DNA of 64,000 bases from [Muricauda] lutisoli (nom. illeg.) (GCF_017313105.1 NZ_JAFLND010000001.1:1-64000), one strand, 5' to 3'. Shown: positions 11,122 to 18,877, counted from the first letter of the stretch. A program made the numbers and translations. Notes: a model not told the origin generated them from the sequence alone.

Positions 11122-11508
11122 ATGAAACTGAAGGGAAGAAACAAAATTAGCCCTGAATTTAGCATGTCATCCATGACGGACATCGTGTTTCTGTTATTGG
11201 TGTTTTTTATGCTAACGTCCAATGCGCCAAATGCATTGGATTTGCTGTTGCCGAAAGCAAAAGGGAAATCGACGAACACTCAAAATGTTTCGGTTACCAT
11301 AGACAAGGACCTGAAATACTTTGTGAACAACGAGCAGATCAACAAAGAATACATTGAAATTGAATTAAAAAAGGCACTTGAAGGTCAAGAGAAGCCAACA
11401 ATCATCCTCAGGGCAGAAGAAAACGTTGCCATTAAAGAAGCAGTCAACGTAATGGACATTGCCAATAGGAACAGTTACAAGGTTATCTTGGCGGTGCGGC
11501 CAAAATAA
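11122..11508 (+). CDS. exbD: ExbD/TolR-family motor protein
   Basis: This 128-residue protein has one N-terminal membrane helix carrying the essential aspartate (Asp20 in MTDIVFLLLVFFM) and a periplasmic domain. It is the partner of the ExbB homologue just upstream. Its TAA stop overlaps the ATG of the next gene by one base (TAATG), indicating translational coupling. Confidence 0.93.
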   Translation: MKLKGRNKISPEFSMSSMTDIVFLLLVFFMLTSNAPNALDLLLPKAKGKSTNTQNVSVTIDKDLKYFVNNEQINKEYIEIELKKALEGQEKPTIILRAEENVAIKEAVNVMDIANRNSYKVILAVRPK

Positions 11509-12386
11509 TGTCCTTTTTAGATACGAGACACAAGAAAAAATCATTTACGCTTACAACACTTTTGTTAAGCGCACTCCTTCTATTGCTTTTTTATATTGGA
11601 TTAACATACCTCGACCCTCCCATTGAAAATGGTATTGCCGTTAATTTTGGGACCATGGAATATGGAAGTGGGGAAGTGCAGCCTACGGAACCCATTCGCT
11701 CCGAACCTAGAGAAGTCGAAAGTCAGCCTGAACCCCAAGAAGTGGTCGAACCTGCCGAACCAGAAGAAACGGTTGTTGAGGAAGCTCCGGTCGAGGAGGT
11801 ATTGACAAGCAACGATGAAGAGACCATCAAACTAAGACAACAGGAGGAAGCCAAACGAAAAGCCGAGGAAGAAGCGGAAAAAGCGAAGGCCGAAGCAGAA
11901 CGTATTGCCAGGGAAAAGCGTGAGGCCGAAGAGCGTAAACGACAAGAGCAAGAAGCAAAAAAGAAAAGTGTGGATGCCCTAATTGGTGGCATCGGTAAAT
12001 CGGATGGTACCACTACAGGTAGTGAAGGTGATGATGATAGGGCCGGTGACAAAGGCCAACCAGATGGCGATCCCTATGCTACATCTTACTATGGATCACC
12101 AGGAACCGGAACAGGTGGATATGGCCTGAGCGGTAGATCTTTGGCCAATAAGGGCAAAGTGCAGCAAGAATGTAATGAGGAGGGCAGGGTAGTCGTCCGG
12201 ATTGTTGTGGACAGAAGCGGCAATGTGATCAAAGCGCAACCTGGGGTCAAGGGTACTACCAACAATGCACCCTGTCTTTTGGAGCCAGCTCGTAAAACCG
12301 CTATGCTCCATAGATGGAACCCTGATTCCAACGCACCTGCACAGCAAATTGGTTTTGTGGTGGTCAACTTTAAACTGGGACAGTAG
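11508..12386 (+). CDS. TonB-like energy transducer
   Basis: This 292-residue protein follows the TonB plan. A membrane helix lies at about 16-36. A Pro/Glu-rich stretch at about 55-100 leads into a charged Lys/Glu/Ala/Arg coiled coil at about 105-155. A Gly/Asp-rich linker precedes a C-terminal TonB-like domain at about 215-292 (GRVVVRIVVDRSG... ending VVVNFKLGQ). It probably carries the ExbBD force to outer-membrane receptors. The start overlaps exbD by one base, and folC overlaps its stop codon. TonB-box partners are not in the window. Confidence 0.87.
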   Translation: MSFLDTRHKKKSFTLTTLLLSALLLLLFYIGLTYLDPPIENGIAVNFGTMEYGSGEVQPTEPIRSEPREVESQPEPQEVVEPAEPEETVVEEAPVEEVLTSNDEETIKLRQQEEAKRKAEEEAEKAKAEAERIAREKREAEERKRQEQEAKKKSVDALIGGIGKSDGTTTGSEGDDDRAGDKGQPDGDPYATSYYGSPGTGTGGYGLSGRSLANKGKVQQECNEEGRVVVRIVVDRSGNVIKAQPGVKGTTNNAPCLLEPARKTAMLHRWNPDSNAPAQQIGFVVVNFKLGQ

Positions 12387-13597
12387 TGACCTATAAGGAA
12401 ACGTTGGACTGGATGTTCGGACAACTTCCGATGTACCAGCAAAAAGGTGCTGCGGCGTTCAATGCAAAGCTGGACAACATCGTCCAACTTTGCAATGTAC
12501 TGGACAATCCCGAGAAAAAATTTAAAAGTATTCATGTAGCTGGCACCAATGGAAAAGGTTCCAGTAGCCATATGTTGGCTTCCATACTTCAAGAAGCAGG
12601 TTATAAGGTCGGGCTATATACTTCTCCTCACTTAAAGGATTTCAGGGAGCGTATTAAAATAAACGGAAAGGTTGTCAGTAAAAAATTCGTAACCGATTTT
12701 ATAGCACAACACCGACTTTATTTTGAGTACCACAAGCTTTCCTTTTTTGAGATGACCGTGGGCATGGCATTCAGTTATTTTGCAGCGGAAGAAGTGGATA
12801 TCGCTGTGATCGAGGTTGGTTTGGGCGGACGTTTGGATTCTACCAACATTATAACTCCCGAAGTGTCCTTGATCACCAATATAGGTATGGACCATACGCA
12901 GTTTTTGGGTGATACTTTGGAGAAGATTGCCTTGGAAAAGGCGGGCATCATCAAACGAAAAGTTCCTGTGGTCGTTAGTGAGACCCAGCCAGAGACCCAA
13001 ATGATTTTTAACCTAATTGCCCATCAGCTAAAGTCCCATATTGTTTTTGCGGATGTCAATCCTGCAAAAGGATACAAAACTGATTTGCTTGGAGAATATC
13101 AACAAAAGAACATCAATGGGGTAGTGGCAACCATTCATCAATTGAAAGGTTTTGATGTTCCAGAGGAGGCAATTACCGCGGGACTTAAAAAAGTTGTCCA
13201 AAATACGGGCTTGCTCGGAAGGTGGCAAGTGCTGCAACAACACCCATTGGTGGTTTGCGATACGGCCCATAATAAGGAGGGGCTTCAACTTGTACTGGAA
13301 CAGGTTAAAAAGCAATCTTATGAAAAACTTCATATTGTGCTTGGGTTTGTAAATGATAAAGATGTAAATGCATTGCTTTCGCTTTTTCCAAAAGATGCGG
13401 CATATTACTTTGTAAGACCGAGTATTCCCAGGGGTATGGATGCTCTGAAGCTTCAGGAACTTGCAGAGGGGCAAGGACTTAGGGGAAAGGTTTGCAAGTC
13501 GGTAAAAAAAGGATTTAAAAAAGCTTTGACAAAAGCGAATGACAACGATATGATTTATATTGGAGGCAGTACTTTTGTTGTGGCAGAAGTAGTGTAA
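12386..13597 (+). CDS. folC: bifunctional folylpolyglutamate/dihydrofolate synthase
   Basis: FolC adds glutamate to dihydropteroate and to folates using ATP. The 403-residue protein has the P-loop HVAGTNGKGSS (about 50-60), the folate-binding and Mur-ligase centre VAVIEVGLGGRLDSTN near 139-155, and the late DTAHN motif near 292. It uses a GTG start that shares its first base with the TAG stop of the TonB-like gene. The four genes exbB to folC are therefore tightly packed. tRNA-Val(TAC) follows 70 bp downstream under its own promoter. Confidence 0.95.
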   Translation: MTYKETLDWMFGQLPMYQQKGAAAFNAKLDNIVQLCNVLDNPEKKFKSIHVAGTNGKGSSSHMLASILQEAGYKVGLYTSPHLKDFRERIKINGKVVSKKFVTDFIAQHRLYFEYHKLSFFEMTVGMAFSYFAAEEVDIAVIEVGLGGRLDSTNIITPEVSLITNIGMDHTQFLGDTLEKIALEKAGIIKRKVPVVVSETQPETQMIFNLIAHQLKSHIVFADVNPAKGYKTDLLGEYQQKNINGVVATIHQLKGFDVPEEAITAGLKKVVQNTGLLGRWQVLQQHPLVVCDTAHNKEGLQLVLEQVKKQSYEKLHIVLGFVNDKDVNALLSLFPKDAAYYFVRPSIPRGMDALKLQELAEGQGLRGKVCKSVKKGFKKALTKANDNDMIYIGGSTFVVAEVV

Positions 13598-13611
13598 TTT
13601 TTTTTCATTTT

Positions 13612-13644
13612 TTGTTTTTTAAATCAAAAACAGTCTTATATTTG
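13612..13644 (+). promoter_or_regulatory. promoter of tRNA-Val(TAC)
   Basis: A TTG at 13612-13614 and a perfect -7 box TATATTTG at 13637-13644, spaced 22 nt, lie 23 bp before the tRNA. Confidence 0.65.
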
Positions 13645-13667
13645 CACTCCCATTTAGGAAATTGAAT

Positions 13668-13742
13668 GGGCGCTTAGCTCAGTTGGTTCAGAGCACCTCG
13701 TTTACACCGAGGGGGTCGGGGGTTCGAATCCCTCAGCGCCCA
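13668..13742 (+). tRNA. tRNA-Val(TAC)
   Basis: A full cloverleaf can be drawn: acceptor GGGCGCT/AGCGCCC, D-arm GCTC/GAGC, anticodon stem CCTCG/CGAGG with loop TTTACAC (anticodon TAC) and a T-arm with TTCGAAT. The discriminator base is A and the 3' CCA is not encoded. It has its own promoter and terminator, and it marks the left edge of the inserted-looking block. Confidence 0.96.
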
Positions 13743-13746
13743 CAAC

Positions 13747-13784
13747 AAAAAAAGCCTCCGAGAAATCGGAGGCTTTTTGTTTTT
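13747..13784 (+). terminator. terminator after tRNA-Val(TAC)
   Basis: AAAGCCTCCGA (13751-13761) pairs perfectly with 13766-13776 across a 4-nt loop and is followed by TTGTTTTT. It is A-rich on the other side, so it could act in both directions. It is a diverged copy of the terminator at 28892-28931 beside the intact UPF0173 gene. Confidence 0.85.
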
Positions 13785-13926
13785 AAACAGTAATGGACTC
13801 TCCAATATCGGGCAATCCATTACCGTGTTGCATTGAATAAAGTCACTTGCAATGATAGCGTTTTCATAGCCCATGGTGTTATTCCGAATAGGTGGCGCCG
13901 TAATATCCAATTTCGGACAGGGTTTG
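13783..13926 (-). pseudogene. remnant of a UPF0173 metal-dependent hydrolase gene
   Basis: This is a broken copy of the 3' part of the intact gene at 28931-29614, in the same orientation and with the same flanking terminator. Sequence matching the last 12 codons (PDIGES...) is joined, through a deletion of about 84 bp, to sequence matching the TMGYEDATIASDFIQCNTV region. The rest of the gene, including the metal-binding HGHQDH motif and the start, is missing. Matching parts look about 80-90% identical by eye. With the intact copy it forms a pair of direct repeats around about 15 kb. Confidence 0.88.
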
Positions 13927-14148
13927 ATTAAATTCTGCCTCGCTCAGCAGTATTAGTTTAGGGCAGTGGGGCTTGCAGCACTCCACTTCGTTGCGTTCGC
14001 CTTTGTGTGGAATATCATTTTGAACCAGGGGATTTTAAGGCACCGTTTAATTGAACTTTCATTGTAAAACGAGTTCACTGATTCTAAAGAGTTTACTTTT
14101 TCGGTACACTTAAATAGTTTACCTTATATACCCTTTTTTACCCCTAAG
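13927..14148. other. region upstream of the serine recombinase gene
   Basis: I see no gene here. Two related boxes, AAAGAGTTTACTTT (14086-14099) and AAATAGTTTACCTT (14112-14125), repeat at a 26-bp step. A third partial copy, CGAGTTCACTG, lies at 14070-14080. Short spaced direct repeats just before a recombinase gene could be its binding or control sites; this is a guess from position. Confidence 0.4.
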
Positions 14149-14823
14149 ATGAAGTTCGGTTATGCAAGAGTGAGCACAAAATCACAGAAACACGATTTGC
14201 AGGTTGATGCCTTTTTGAAAGAAGGAATTAAACCCAAGAACATCTATGCCGATATTTCATCTGGAGCAAAAGCGGAAAGAAAAGGTCTTGATGAACTTTT
14301 ATCCATTTTGCGTGAAGGTGACACCCTTGTGGTTTGGAAATTGGACCGAATTGCCAGAAGCCTTTCGCACCTTACAAAGCTGATTGAGGATTTTGAGCGC
14401 AAAGGAATCCACTTCAAAAGCATTCAGGAAAGTTTCATTGATACCACTTCCCCACACGGCAGGTTTATCTTCAACTTATTTGCATCGGTTGCCCAATTGG
14501 AAAGAGATATAATTATTGAACGTACACAGGCAGGAATGGAAAGCTCAAGAAGACGTGGATTGAAAATTGGTCGGAAACCTGGTCTTAGTAAACAAGCATT
14601 GAACAAGGCTATGTTGGCGGAAAGATACTATAGGGACAACAAACTGAGCATTGAGGAGATCATGAAACTCATTGATGTTGGTTCTAAAAAGACCCTCTAT
14701 AAATATTTGGCGTACCAAGGCAGAAGAAAGTGTATTGAATGTGGAAATCTGTTTTGGGACAAGAAGCAAGCCTTGGTTAAAGCTTATTGCAAAAAGCACA
14801 AGAAGAAAATCAAACCCGATTGA
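14149..14823 (+). CDS. serine recombinase (resolvase/invertase family) with C-terminal zinc-ribbon-like motif
   Basis: This 224-residue small serine recombinase would cut and rejoin DNA at two sites. The N-terminal catalytic domain shows the nucleophile Ser9 in YARVSTKSQ, followed by VWKLDRIARSLSHL and the AQLERDIIIERTQAGM helix region. A helix-turn-helix-like DNA-binding segment covers about 150-185. The C-terminus carries an added CxxC-x15-CxxH motif (residues about 193-215), not a usual part of short resolvases, which may bind zinc. The gene is immediately followed by a conserved 44-bp leader and a run of repeat-flanked small genes, all in the same direction. It is the obvious candidate to move those cassettes, but no activity is shown by sequence alone. 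Confidence 0.93.
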   Translation: MKFGYARVSTKSQKHDLQVDAFLKEGIKPKNIYADISSGAKAERKGLDELLSILREGDTLVVWKLDRIARSLSHLTKLIEDFERKGIHFKSIQESFIDTTSPHGRFIFNLFASVAQLERDIIIERTQAGMESSRRRGLKIGRKPGLSKQALNKAMLAERYYRDNKLSIEEIMKLIDVGSKKTLYKYLAYQGRRKCIECGNLFWDKKQALVKAYCKKHKKKIKPD

Positions 14824-14840
14824 CTGTTTTACTCCCCTTT

Positions 14841-14884
14841 CACCGAAAACCCAATTTTTGATTAATGGAAATTTCCTGCATTTA
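14841..14884 (+). repeat. array leader element, copy 1
   Basis: This 44-bp element lies 17 bp after the recombinase stop and 21 bp before the first array gene. It matches 30903-30946 at 36 of 44 positions with no gap. It contains the palindrome GGAAATTTCC and a TTTG-N16-TGCATTTA arrangement that could be a promoter. The place and conservation suggest a role like the attI site or common promoter of an integron. Function is inferred. Confidence 0.7.
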
Positions 14885-14891
14885 AACAAAT

Positions 14892-14907
14892 CATACAACT
14901 AACCTAT
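14892..14907 (+). repeat. cassette repeat R0 (diverged)
   Basis: CAACTAACCTAT matches the repeat core CAAATAAACGAT with three changes. Two of them (CAACTAACC) are shared with R17. It overlaps the ATG of the first array gene, as other repeats do. Confidence 0.5.
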
Positions 14908-15448
14908 GACCAAAACCGACCTATTCAGAGCCATCATTAAAACATTTGGGATTTATTGTTTTATTGAAGCTCTCTTTCGTTTGATTCCAAATATTTCATT
15001 TTCAGGTGGTTTTTATTCCTTCAGTTTGATGGTAAGTTTGGTTTACTTGTTAATTACTGGAGTTATTGCTTTCCTCTTATTGTTTGGAACGGACAGGATC
15101 ATAAAATTGTTTCGCCTTGATAAAGGTTTTGATACCAACAATATTGATTCCTCCAATTTAAACGAAGAGGGACTTTTAAAACTTGGGTTGATATTAATTG
15201 GACTGTTAATGATTGCTGATAACATTGCCCAATTTTTAAACAACTGTTATTTGCTATTCAAAAAGCAGATTTCGGCAAACGGACTTGATGAAATTGATGG
15301 TCTGATGCTCGACCAACAATTGGATTATAATTGGTGGGTGATTTCTGGTTTAAACGTTTTAATAGGGTTTATAATATTAACCAACTATAAAAGGATTTCG
15401 AGCTTGTTTGTCACTAAAGAAAATAAGTTCGAGGATTCTCAGAATTAA
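14906..15448 (+). CDS. four-helix membrane protein of unknown function
   Basis: I do not recognise this 180-residue protein. It has four hydrophobic segments (about 10-30, 38-65, 88-108 and 145-165) with a charged loop after the second and third. The ATG overlaps the diverged repeat R0, and the stop lies 6 nt before repeat R1. It is the first cargo gene behind the leader, so it would be the most strongly expressed if the leader is a promoter. Confidence 0.8.
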   Translation: MTKTDLFRAIIKTFGIYCFIEALFRLIPNISFSGGFYSFSLMVSLVYLLITGVIAFLLLFGTDRIIKLFRLDKGFDTNNIDSSNLNEEGLLKLGLILIGLLMIADNIAQFLNNCYLLFKKQISANGLDEIDGLMLDQQLDYNWWVISGLNVLIGFIILTNYKRISSLFVTKENKFEDSQN

Positions 15449-15451
15449 ATA

Positions 15452-15469
15452 AAGGTTCAAAAAAACGAT
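15452..15469 (+). repeat. cassette repeat R1
   Basis: The core GTTCAAAAAAACGAT (15455-15469) has one change from the consensus. The ATG of the next gene starts inside it. Confidence 0.85.
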
Positions 15470-16205
15470 GAAACTTAAAAAAGGGTTTTTAATAGTTGTA
15501 GTCTCAATAATAGCAATGGGCTATGTCTATTTGAGTTATTATTCCACACCTCAATTGAGTATGCAAAGTTTCATAGAGAACACAAGAGATGAGTTTGGTA
15601 AAATGGCGGAAGACTTCAATCAAAAGGCCCTACTAGAACAAAATCGTATAGAAGGGTTTTATGATCGAGTTGAAGTAAGAATTGATTGGGGAATGGAATA
15701 TATTGACTCATTAATGATAAATGATAAATCTCTAACAGGTAGAGAAAAGTCACATCTAAATTTAATTGCTGGAGAGGCTTTGTATGACAGTGGACTTATA
15801 AATGAAGCATTAAAACGATTTGAAAATTCAGAATTCACTAATGTTTCACCTAGATTGTATGCCGATAAAGCTGGCTGCTATGCAGAACTTGGAAATTTCA
15901 AAAAAGCGGAAGAGTTACTTGATAAGGCATCAAACTTTAATTACGATTTTAAATGGCATAAGGGCAATGTCTTTGAAATGTCAAATGAATTAGAAAAGGC
16001 AAAGAGAGAATATTTAGGCTTATATCAAAGGGATACTGTAGTTTATAGATTTTGCAAAGAAAGAATAGACGAACTTGAAAGTGCAAATCCAAAATTATTG
16101 GAAAGCATTGATTTTAGAAATAGGGACAACAGAATTTACATTTATTTGGAGACAGCTAAAGAAAATGAATCTCCAACTTCAATTGGAAAAATAAAGTTCA
16201 AATAA
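15468..16205 (+). CDS. TPR-like protein with N-terminal membrane anchor
   Basis: The 245-residue protein has one N-terminal membrane segment (about 6-25) and helical pairs at about 95-200 that resemble tetratricopeptide repeats (ALYDSGLINEALKRFENSEF, CYAELGNFKKAEELLDKA). It probably acts as a periplasm-facing scaffold; the function is unknown. Both ends lie in repeats: the start ATG is the end of R1 (ACGATG), and the last codons AAG TTC AAA TAA are repeat R2, so the protein ends Lys-Phe-Lys. Confidence 0.82.
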   Translation: MKLKKGFLIVVVSIIAMGYVYLSYYSTPQLSMQSFIENTRDEFGKMAEDFNQKALLEQNRIEGFYDRVEVRIDWGMEYIDSLMINDKSLTGREKSHLNLIAGEALYDSGLINEALKRFENSEFTNVSPRLYADKAGCYAELGNFKKAEELLDKASNFNYDFKWHKGNVFEMSNELEKAKREYLGLYQRDTVVYRFCKERIDELESANPKLLESIDFRNRDNRIYIYLETAKENESPTSIGKIKFK

Positions 16206-16210
16206 ACGAT
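16193..16210 (+). repeat. cassette repeat R2
   Basis: An exact copy of AAAGTTCAAATAAACGAT. It supplies the TAA stop of the upstream gene and an ATG at its end. Confidence 0.92.
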
Positions 16211-16239
16211 GAGCTGCTAATTAAAATGTAGCTTTTAAA

Positions 16240-16761
16240 ATGAAAAGAATAATATTCTTTACCGTAATCCTAATAATGGGAGCGTGCAAAAAAAATACCC
16301 CAAAAGGTGTTGACAGAAAGGATGGAACTATTGATAAAGGGAATTTTGATCAATGGCTATCTAAATACAATCTTAACACTAGTAAATTTACAGATACTGT
16401 GGTAAATAGGTATTTCGAACTTTGGGCATACGGAGATCCAATCAAAAAATCAGATTCCCTACTATTTTGGTATCCATCTAAAGACAGTACATATTATTTA
16501 ATAAGCAATTATAATTTTGATGATCAGACAAGGGTTGATGATGATTGGACAGATATAAGATTAAGATTCAAAGCAAGAGGTTCCGATGAAATCAAAATTG
16601 GAATGCTCATGTTAGATAGTTTGTCAGAAAGAAAACTTGATATTCATTGGCGTGATCAATCTTCAATTTATATTTTGGAAGAATTAGACAATGGTAAAAA
16701 CTTTGAAATGATGTTGTTAAGCATGAAAAGCGATAGTATCTGGCAATATAAAGTGAATTGA
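16240..16761 (+). CDS. lipoprotein of unknown function
   Basis: This 173-residue protein is not recognised. The signal peptide ends in a lipobox (MGAC, Cys16), so it is likely an envelope lipoprotein. The remainder is rich in Asp, Lys and aromatic residues and looks strand-rich. It is the only gene between R2 and R3. The ATG of R2 opens a three-codon frame only; the true start is 30 bp further on. Confidence 0.8.
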   Translation: MKRIIFFTVILIMGACKKNTPKGVDRKDGTIDKGNFDQWLSKYNLNTSKFTDTVVNRYFELWAYGDPIKKSDSLLFWYPSKDSTYYLISNYNFDDQTRVDDDWTDIRLRFKARGSDEIKIGMLMLDSLSERKLDIHWRDQSSIYILEELDNGKNFEMMLLSMKSDSIWQYKVN

Positions 16762-16772
16762 TAATAATATAT

Positions 16773-16790
16773 AAGTTCAAATAAACGATT
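16773..16790 (+). repeat. cassette repeat R3
   Basis: The 15-bp core is exact (16775-16789). It lies 13 bp after a stop codon and 4 bp before the next start. Confidence 0.92.
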
Positions 16791-16793
16791 GGA

Positions 16794-17306
16794 ATGCACA
16801 AAGCCAATTTCATCATACTATCAATATTATTGATTACTGTTTCTTGTAAACGTGAACAGATTGAGCCTTTTGAGTTATCTGTGGCAGATTACAATTACTC
16901 ACTTGCTTATTCAGTTCTTTATAAATTGACAAATGAAAAAATGACAATTACTTTTAGGGGTGAATTGGAAAATGAAAAAGACAGTGTTCTTTATGAAACA
17001 TCTGATTTGCCTTATAAGGAATTGATGAAATTGTCTCAGGTAAATCTTGATAGTTTAGGTGTTTATTATTCAAATCCATGTATCTCTGATGGTGATATAA
17101 AAGTCTATAAATTCAAAAAAAATGGAATCGCCAAACAAATACAAATGGAAAATTATTATCACAAGGATATAAGTCCAGTAATTGAGATGATAAATAAAAT
17201 CGTTCCAGAAAAGTTTGAAATGTACCATGACAAAAAGGATTTGATTGAATCACTTGAACAATGTGGGGAGAGTTATATAAAAATGTCATGGGATGAAAAT
17301 CAATAA
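16794..17306 (+). CDS. lipoprotein of unknown function
   Basis: This 170-residue protein has a signal peptide with lipobox VSC (Cys18) and no family that I recognise. The body is hydrophilic and Lys/Glu-rich, with a CGESYIKM stretch near the end. It starts 4 bp after R3, and its TAA overlaps the first bases of R4. Confidence 0.8.
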   Translation: MHKANFIILSILLITVSCKREQIEPFELSVADYNYSLAYSVLYKLTNEKMTITFRGELENEKDSVLYETSDLPYKELMKLSQVNLDSLGVYYSNPCISDGDIKVYKFKKNGIAKQIQMENYYHKDISPVIEMINKIVPEKFEMYHDKKDLIESLEQCGESYIKMSWDENQ

Positions 17307-17322
17307 AGTTCAAATAAACGAT
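17305..17322 (+). repeat. cassette repeat R4
   Basis: An exact copy. It overlaps the stop of the upstream gene and the ATG of the next small gene. Confidence 0.92.
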
Positions 17323-17482
17323 GGTTGATTTTGGAATATTCAAGTTTTTTGGAGGAATTGCTTATTGGATTTGGAACGGGTTCAAAGGCAAGTTTTCTGA
17401 TATGATAGATAAACAGTATTCTGCAATTGTAGGCATTGTGTTTGTAACTGTACTTGTGCTGATTTTAGTTCAATTTTCCTAG
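17321..17482 (+). CDS. 53-residue membrane protein
   Basis: A small open frame starts at the ATG that ends repeat R4 and codes for 53 residues. An amphipathic N-terminal half contains GGIAYWIWNGFKG. One membrane helix at about 36-51 is made almost only of Val, Ile, Leu and Phe. The start position inside the repeat, used in the same way by other array genes, and the clean helix argue that it is real. The function is unknown; a small toxin or membrane modulator cannot be excluded. Confidence 0.65.
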   Translation: MVDFGIFKFFGGIAYWIWNGFKGKFSDMIDKQYSAIVGIVFVTVLVLILVQFS

Positions 17483-17488
17483 CCATAG

Positions 17489-17506
17489 GTTCAAACAAAA
17501 GTATTC
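17489..17506 (+). repeat. cassette repeat R5 (degenerate)
   Basis: GTTCAAACAAAAG matches the first 13 bases of the core with two changes, then diverges. It is at the expected place between two array genes. Confidence 0.6.
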
Positions 17507-17512
17507 AAATTA

Positions 17513-17917
17513 TTGGTGAAATACATTGCTCAAATATGGATTCTAACAATTATAACCTCTCCACTGGTGTTGGCACTTGTTTTGGGAATTATAATTAATA
17601 ATTCGAGCCTTTCCGAGATATTTGAGTCTTATGAGATTATTATTTTAATGTTCTTGGTTGGTTCCTTGTTTTCAATTCCTGCAATGGTTGTTTTTGGATT
17701 AATACAGAGAAGTTTAAAATCCTCTATTCCAATTTGGAGAAGGAAAATGATACTTTCAATTTATTCCTTTTTATCCGTTTGGATTACTTTCTATATAGTT
17801 GATGAAGGATTTATAACAAGATGGACAGATCAAACGGTTTGGCCATTAATTTATTCGCTAATCATAGTAATTGGGGTTTGGATTTTTAGACTTCCAAACA
17901 CGAATAGTCTGGTTTAA
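17513..17917 (+). CDS. four-helix membrane protein of unknown function
   Basis: This 134-residue protein has four hydrophobic segments (about 5-28, 42-62, 77-98 and 108-127). No family is recognised. No ATG is present at the expected place: TTG at 17513 or GTG at 17516 would start it, 7-10 bp after the degenerate repeat R5. The stop lies 7 bp before R6. Confidence 0.75.
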   Translation: MVKYIAQIWILTIITSPLVLALVLGIIINNSSLSEIFESYEIIILMFLVGSLFSIPAMVVFGLIQRSLKSSIPIWRRKMILSIYSFLSVWITFYIVDEGFITRWTDQTVWPLIYSLIIVIGVWIFRLPNTNSLV

Positions 17918-17924
17918 TGAAAAC

Positions 17925-17942
17925 AAAGTTCAAATAAACGAT
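17925..17942 (+). repeat. cassette repeat R6
   Basis: An exact copy of the 18-bp element between two array genes. Confidence 0.92.
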
Positions 17943-17969
17943 TTAATCAAGCTGTGATTAATTTTAAAA

Positions 17970-18470
17970 ATGATTAAAAGATCAATTCTAACCATATTAA
18001 TTTTTCTTTTTACAATTAATGTATTTGGACAATCTGATGAAGTTCAAAAACTTTTCGAACCCACTGAAACGGATTCTTTATACATACTGGCCATCAAAAA
18101 CTTCACAAAGCAAATTGACAACTTAAGAAATAATAGGAACTCAACGGACACAAACCCCAAAGTAATTTATATTCAATACGAGAATTACCTGAAAAGAGTT
18201 CCAAATAAAATAAATGGATATCAAATATTAAAGTTAGGACTTGGTAACCGAAAAGAATATTTTAGGAAAAATAAAAACAGACTAACCCTAGTTGAAATAT
18301 CCCCATTAACTTTAAAGGATGGACTCTTCAGTATCACACTAATTCCTTATGGAGCGAAACTTAAAGGAAAATTTAAAATGAACTTGACATATAGCAGCTG
18401 GAATACAACCTATTTTAAATATATTAATGGGAAGCTCGTGATGGACAAATATGAAAGTGGAGGAATTTAA
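17970..18470 (+). CDS. secreted protein of unknown function
   Basis: The 166-residue protein starts with a cleavable-looking signal peptide (hydrophobic 5-20, NVFGQ cleavage area), followed by a charged helical segment (about 22-60) and a basic, strand-rich C-terminal half. I do not recognise a family. It is the single gene between R6 and R7. Confidence 0.78.
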   Translation: MIKRSILTILIFLFTINVFGQSDEVQKLFEPTETDSLYILAIKNFTKQIDNLRNNRNSTDTNPKVIYIQYENYLKRVPNKINGYQILKLGLGNRKEYFRKNKNRLTLVEISPLTLKDGLFSITLIPYGAKLKGKFKMNLTYSSWNTTYFKYINGKLVMDKYESGGI

Positions 18471-18481
18471 AACCAAAAGAA

Positions 18482-18499
18482 TAAGTTCAATAAAACGAT
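18482..18499 (+). repeat. cassette repeat R7
   Basis: A variant copy with core GTTCAATAAAACGAT (18485-18499), two changes from consensus and identical to R14. The next gene's ATG begins inside it. Confidence 0.85.
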
Positions 18500-18779
18500 G
18501 AGCGATAAGAGAATAGATAAGATTAGAAAGGATTTTGATCGATTAACTACAAGCCTTGCAGTTATAGCTATCTTTTTTCTGACTTATGGACTTTATCATT
18601 ATTTGATTTTGGGCACTACTGCTGTAACCCATGCCAAAGCACCAATGCCCAGCTTGTCAAATGGTTCAACCACTATATTTTTTGGAACCATCTTTTTCGG
18701 TTTGGCCTTATATCGAATAATTAGAAGAAAACAATTAATAGAGCAGATTGAGCAATTAAAAAAGTCTGATAGAAAATAA
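18498..18779 (+). CDS. two-helix small membrane protein
   Basis: This 93-residue protein has a charged N-terminus, two hydrophobic segments (about 17-35 and 52-70) and a basic, coiled tail (RRKQLIEQIEQLKKS). Its ATG is the end of R7 and its TAA overlaps the start of R8, so the gene fills the whole space between two repeats. Function unknown. Confidence 0.78.
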   Translation: MSDKRIDKIRKDFDRLTTSLAVIAIFFLTYGLYHYLILGTTAVTHAKAPMPSLSNGSTTIFFGTIFFGLALYRIIRRKQLIEQIEQLKKSDRK

Positions 18780-18795
18780 AGTTCAAATAAACGAT
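18778..18795 (+). repeat. cassette repeat R8
   Basis: An exact copy that begins within the stop codon of the upstream gene. Confidence 0.92.
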
Positions 18796-18877
18796 TGATA
18801 AATCATTGTGAACGAAAATTCTTATATTAGAACATCCCCCAAATGTTCAACCTTAAACCTAATCTGTCATCCCTAAA

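Noticed and set aside
13674..13910. 78-residue minus-strand gene
   Set aside because: The frame runs through the UPF0173 remnant, its terminator and tRNA-Val(TAC); it is a pseudogene read-through.
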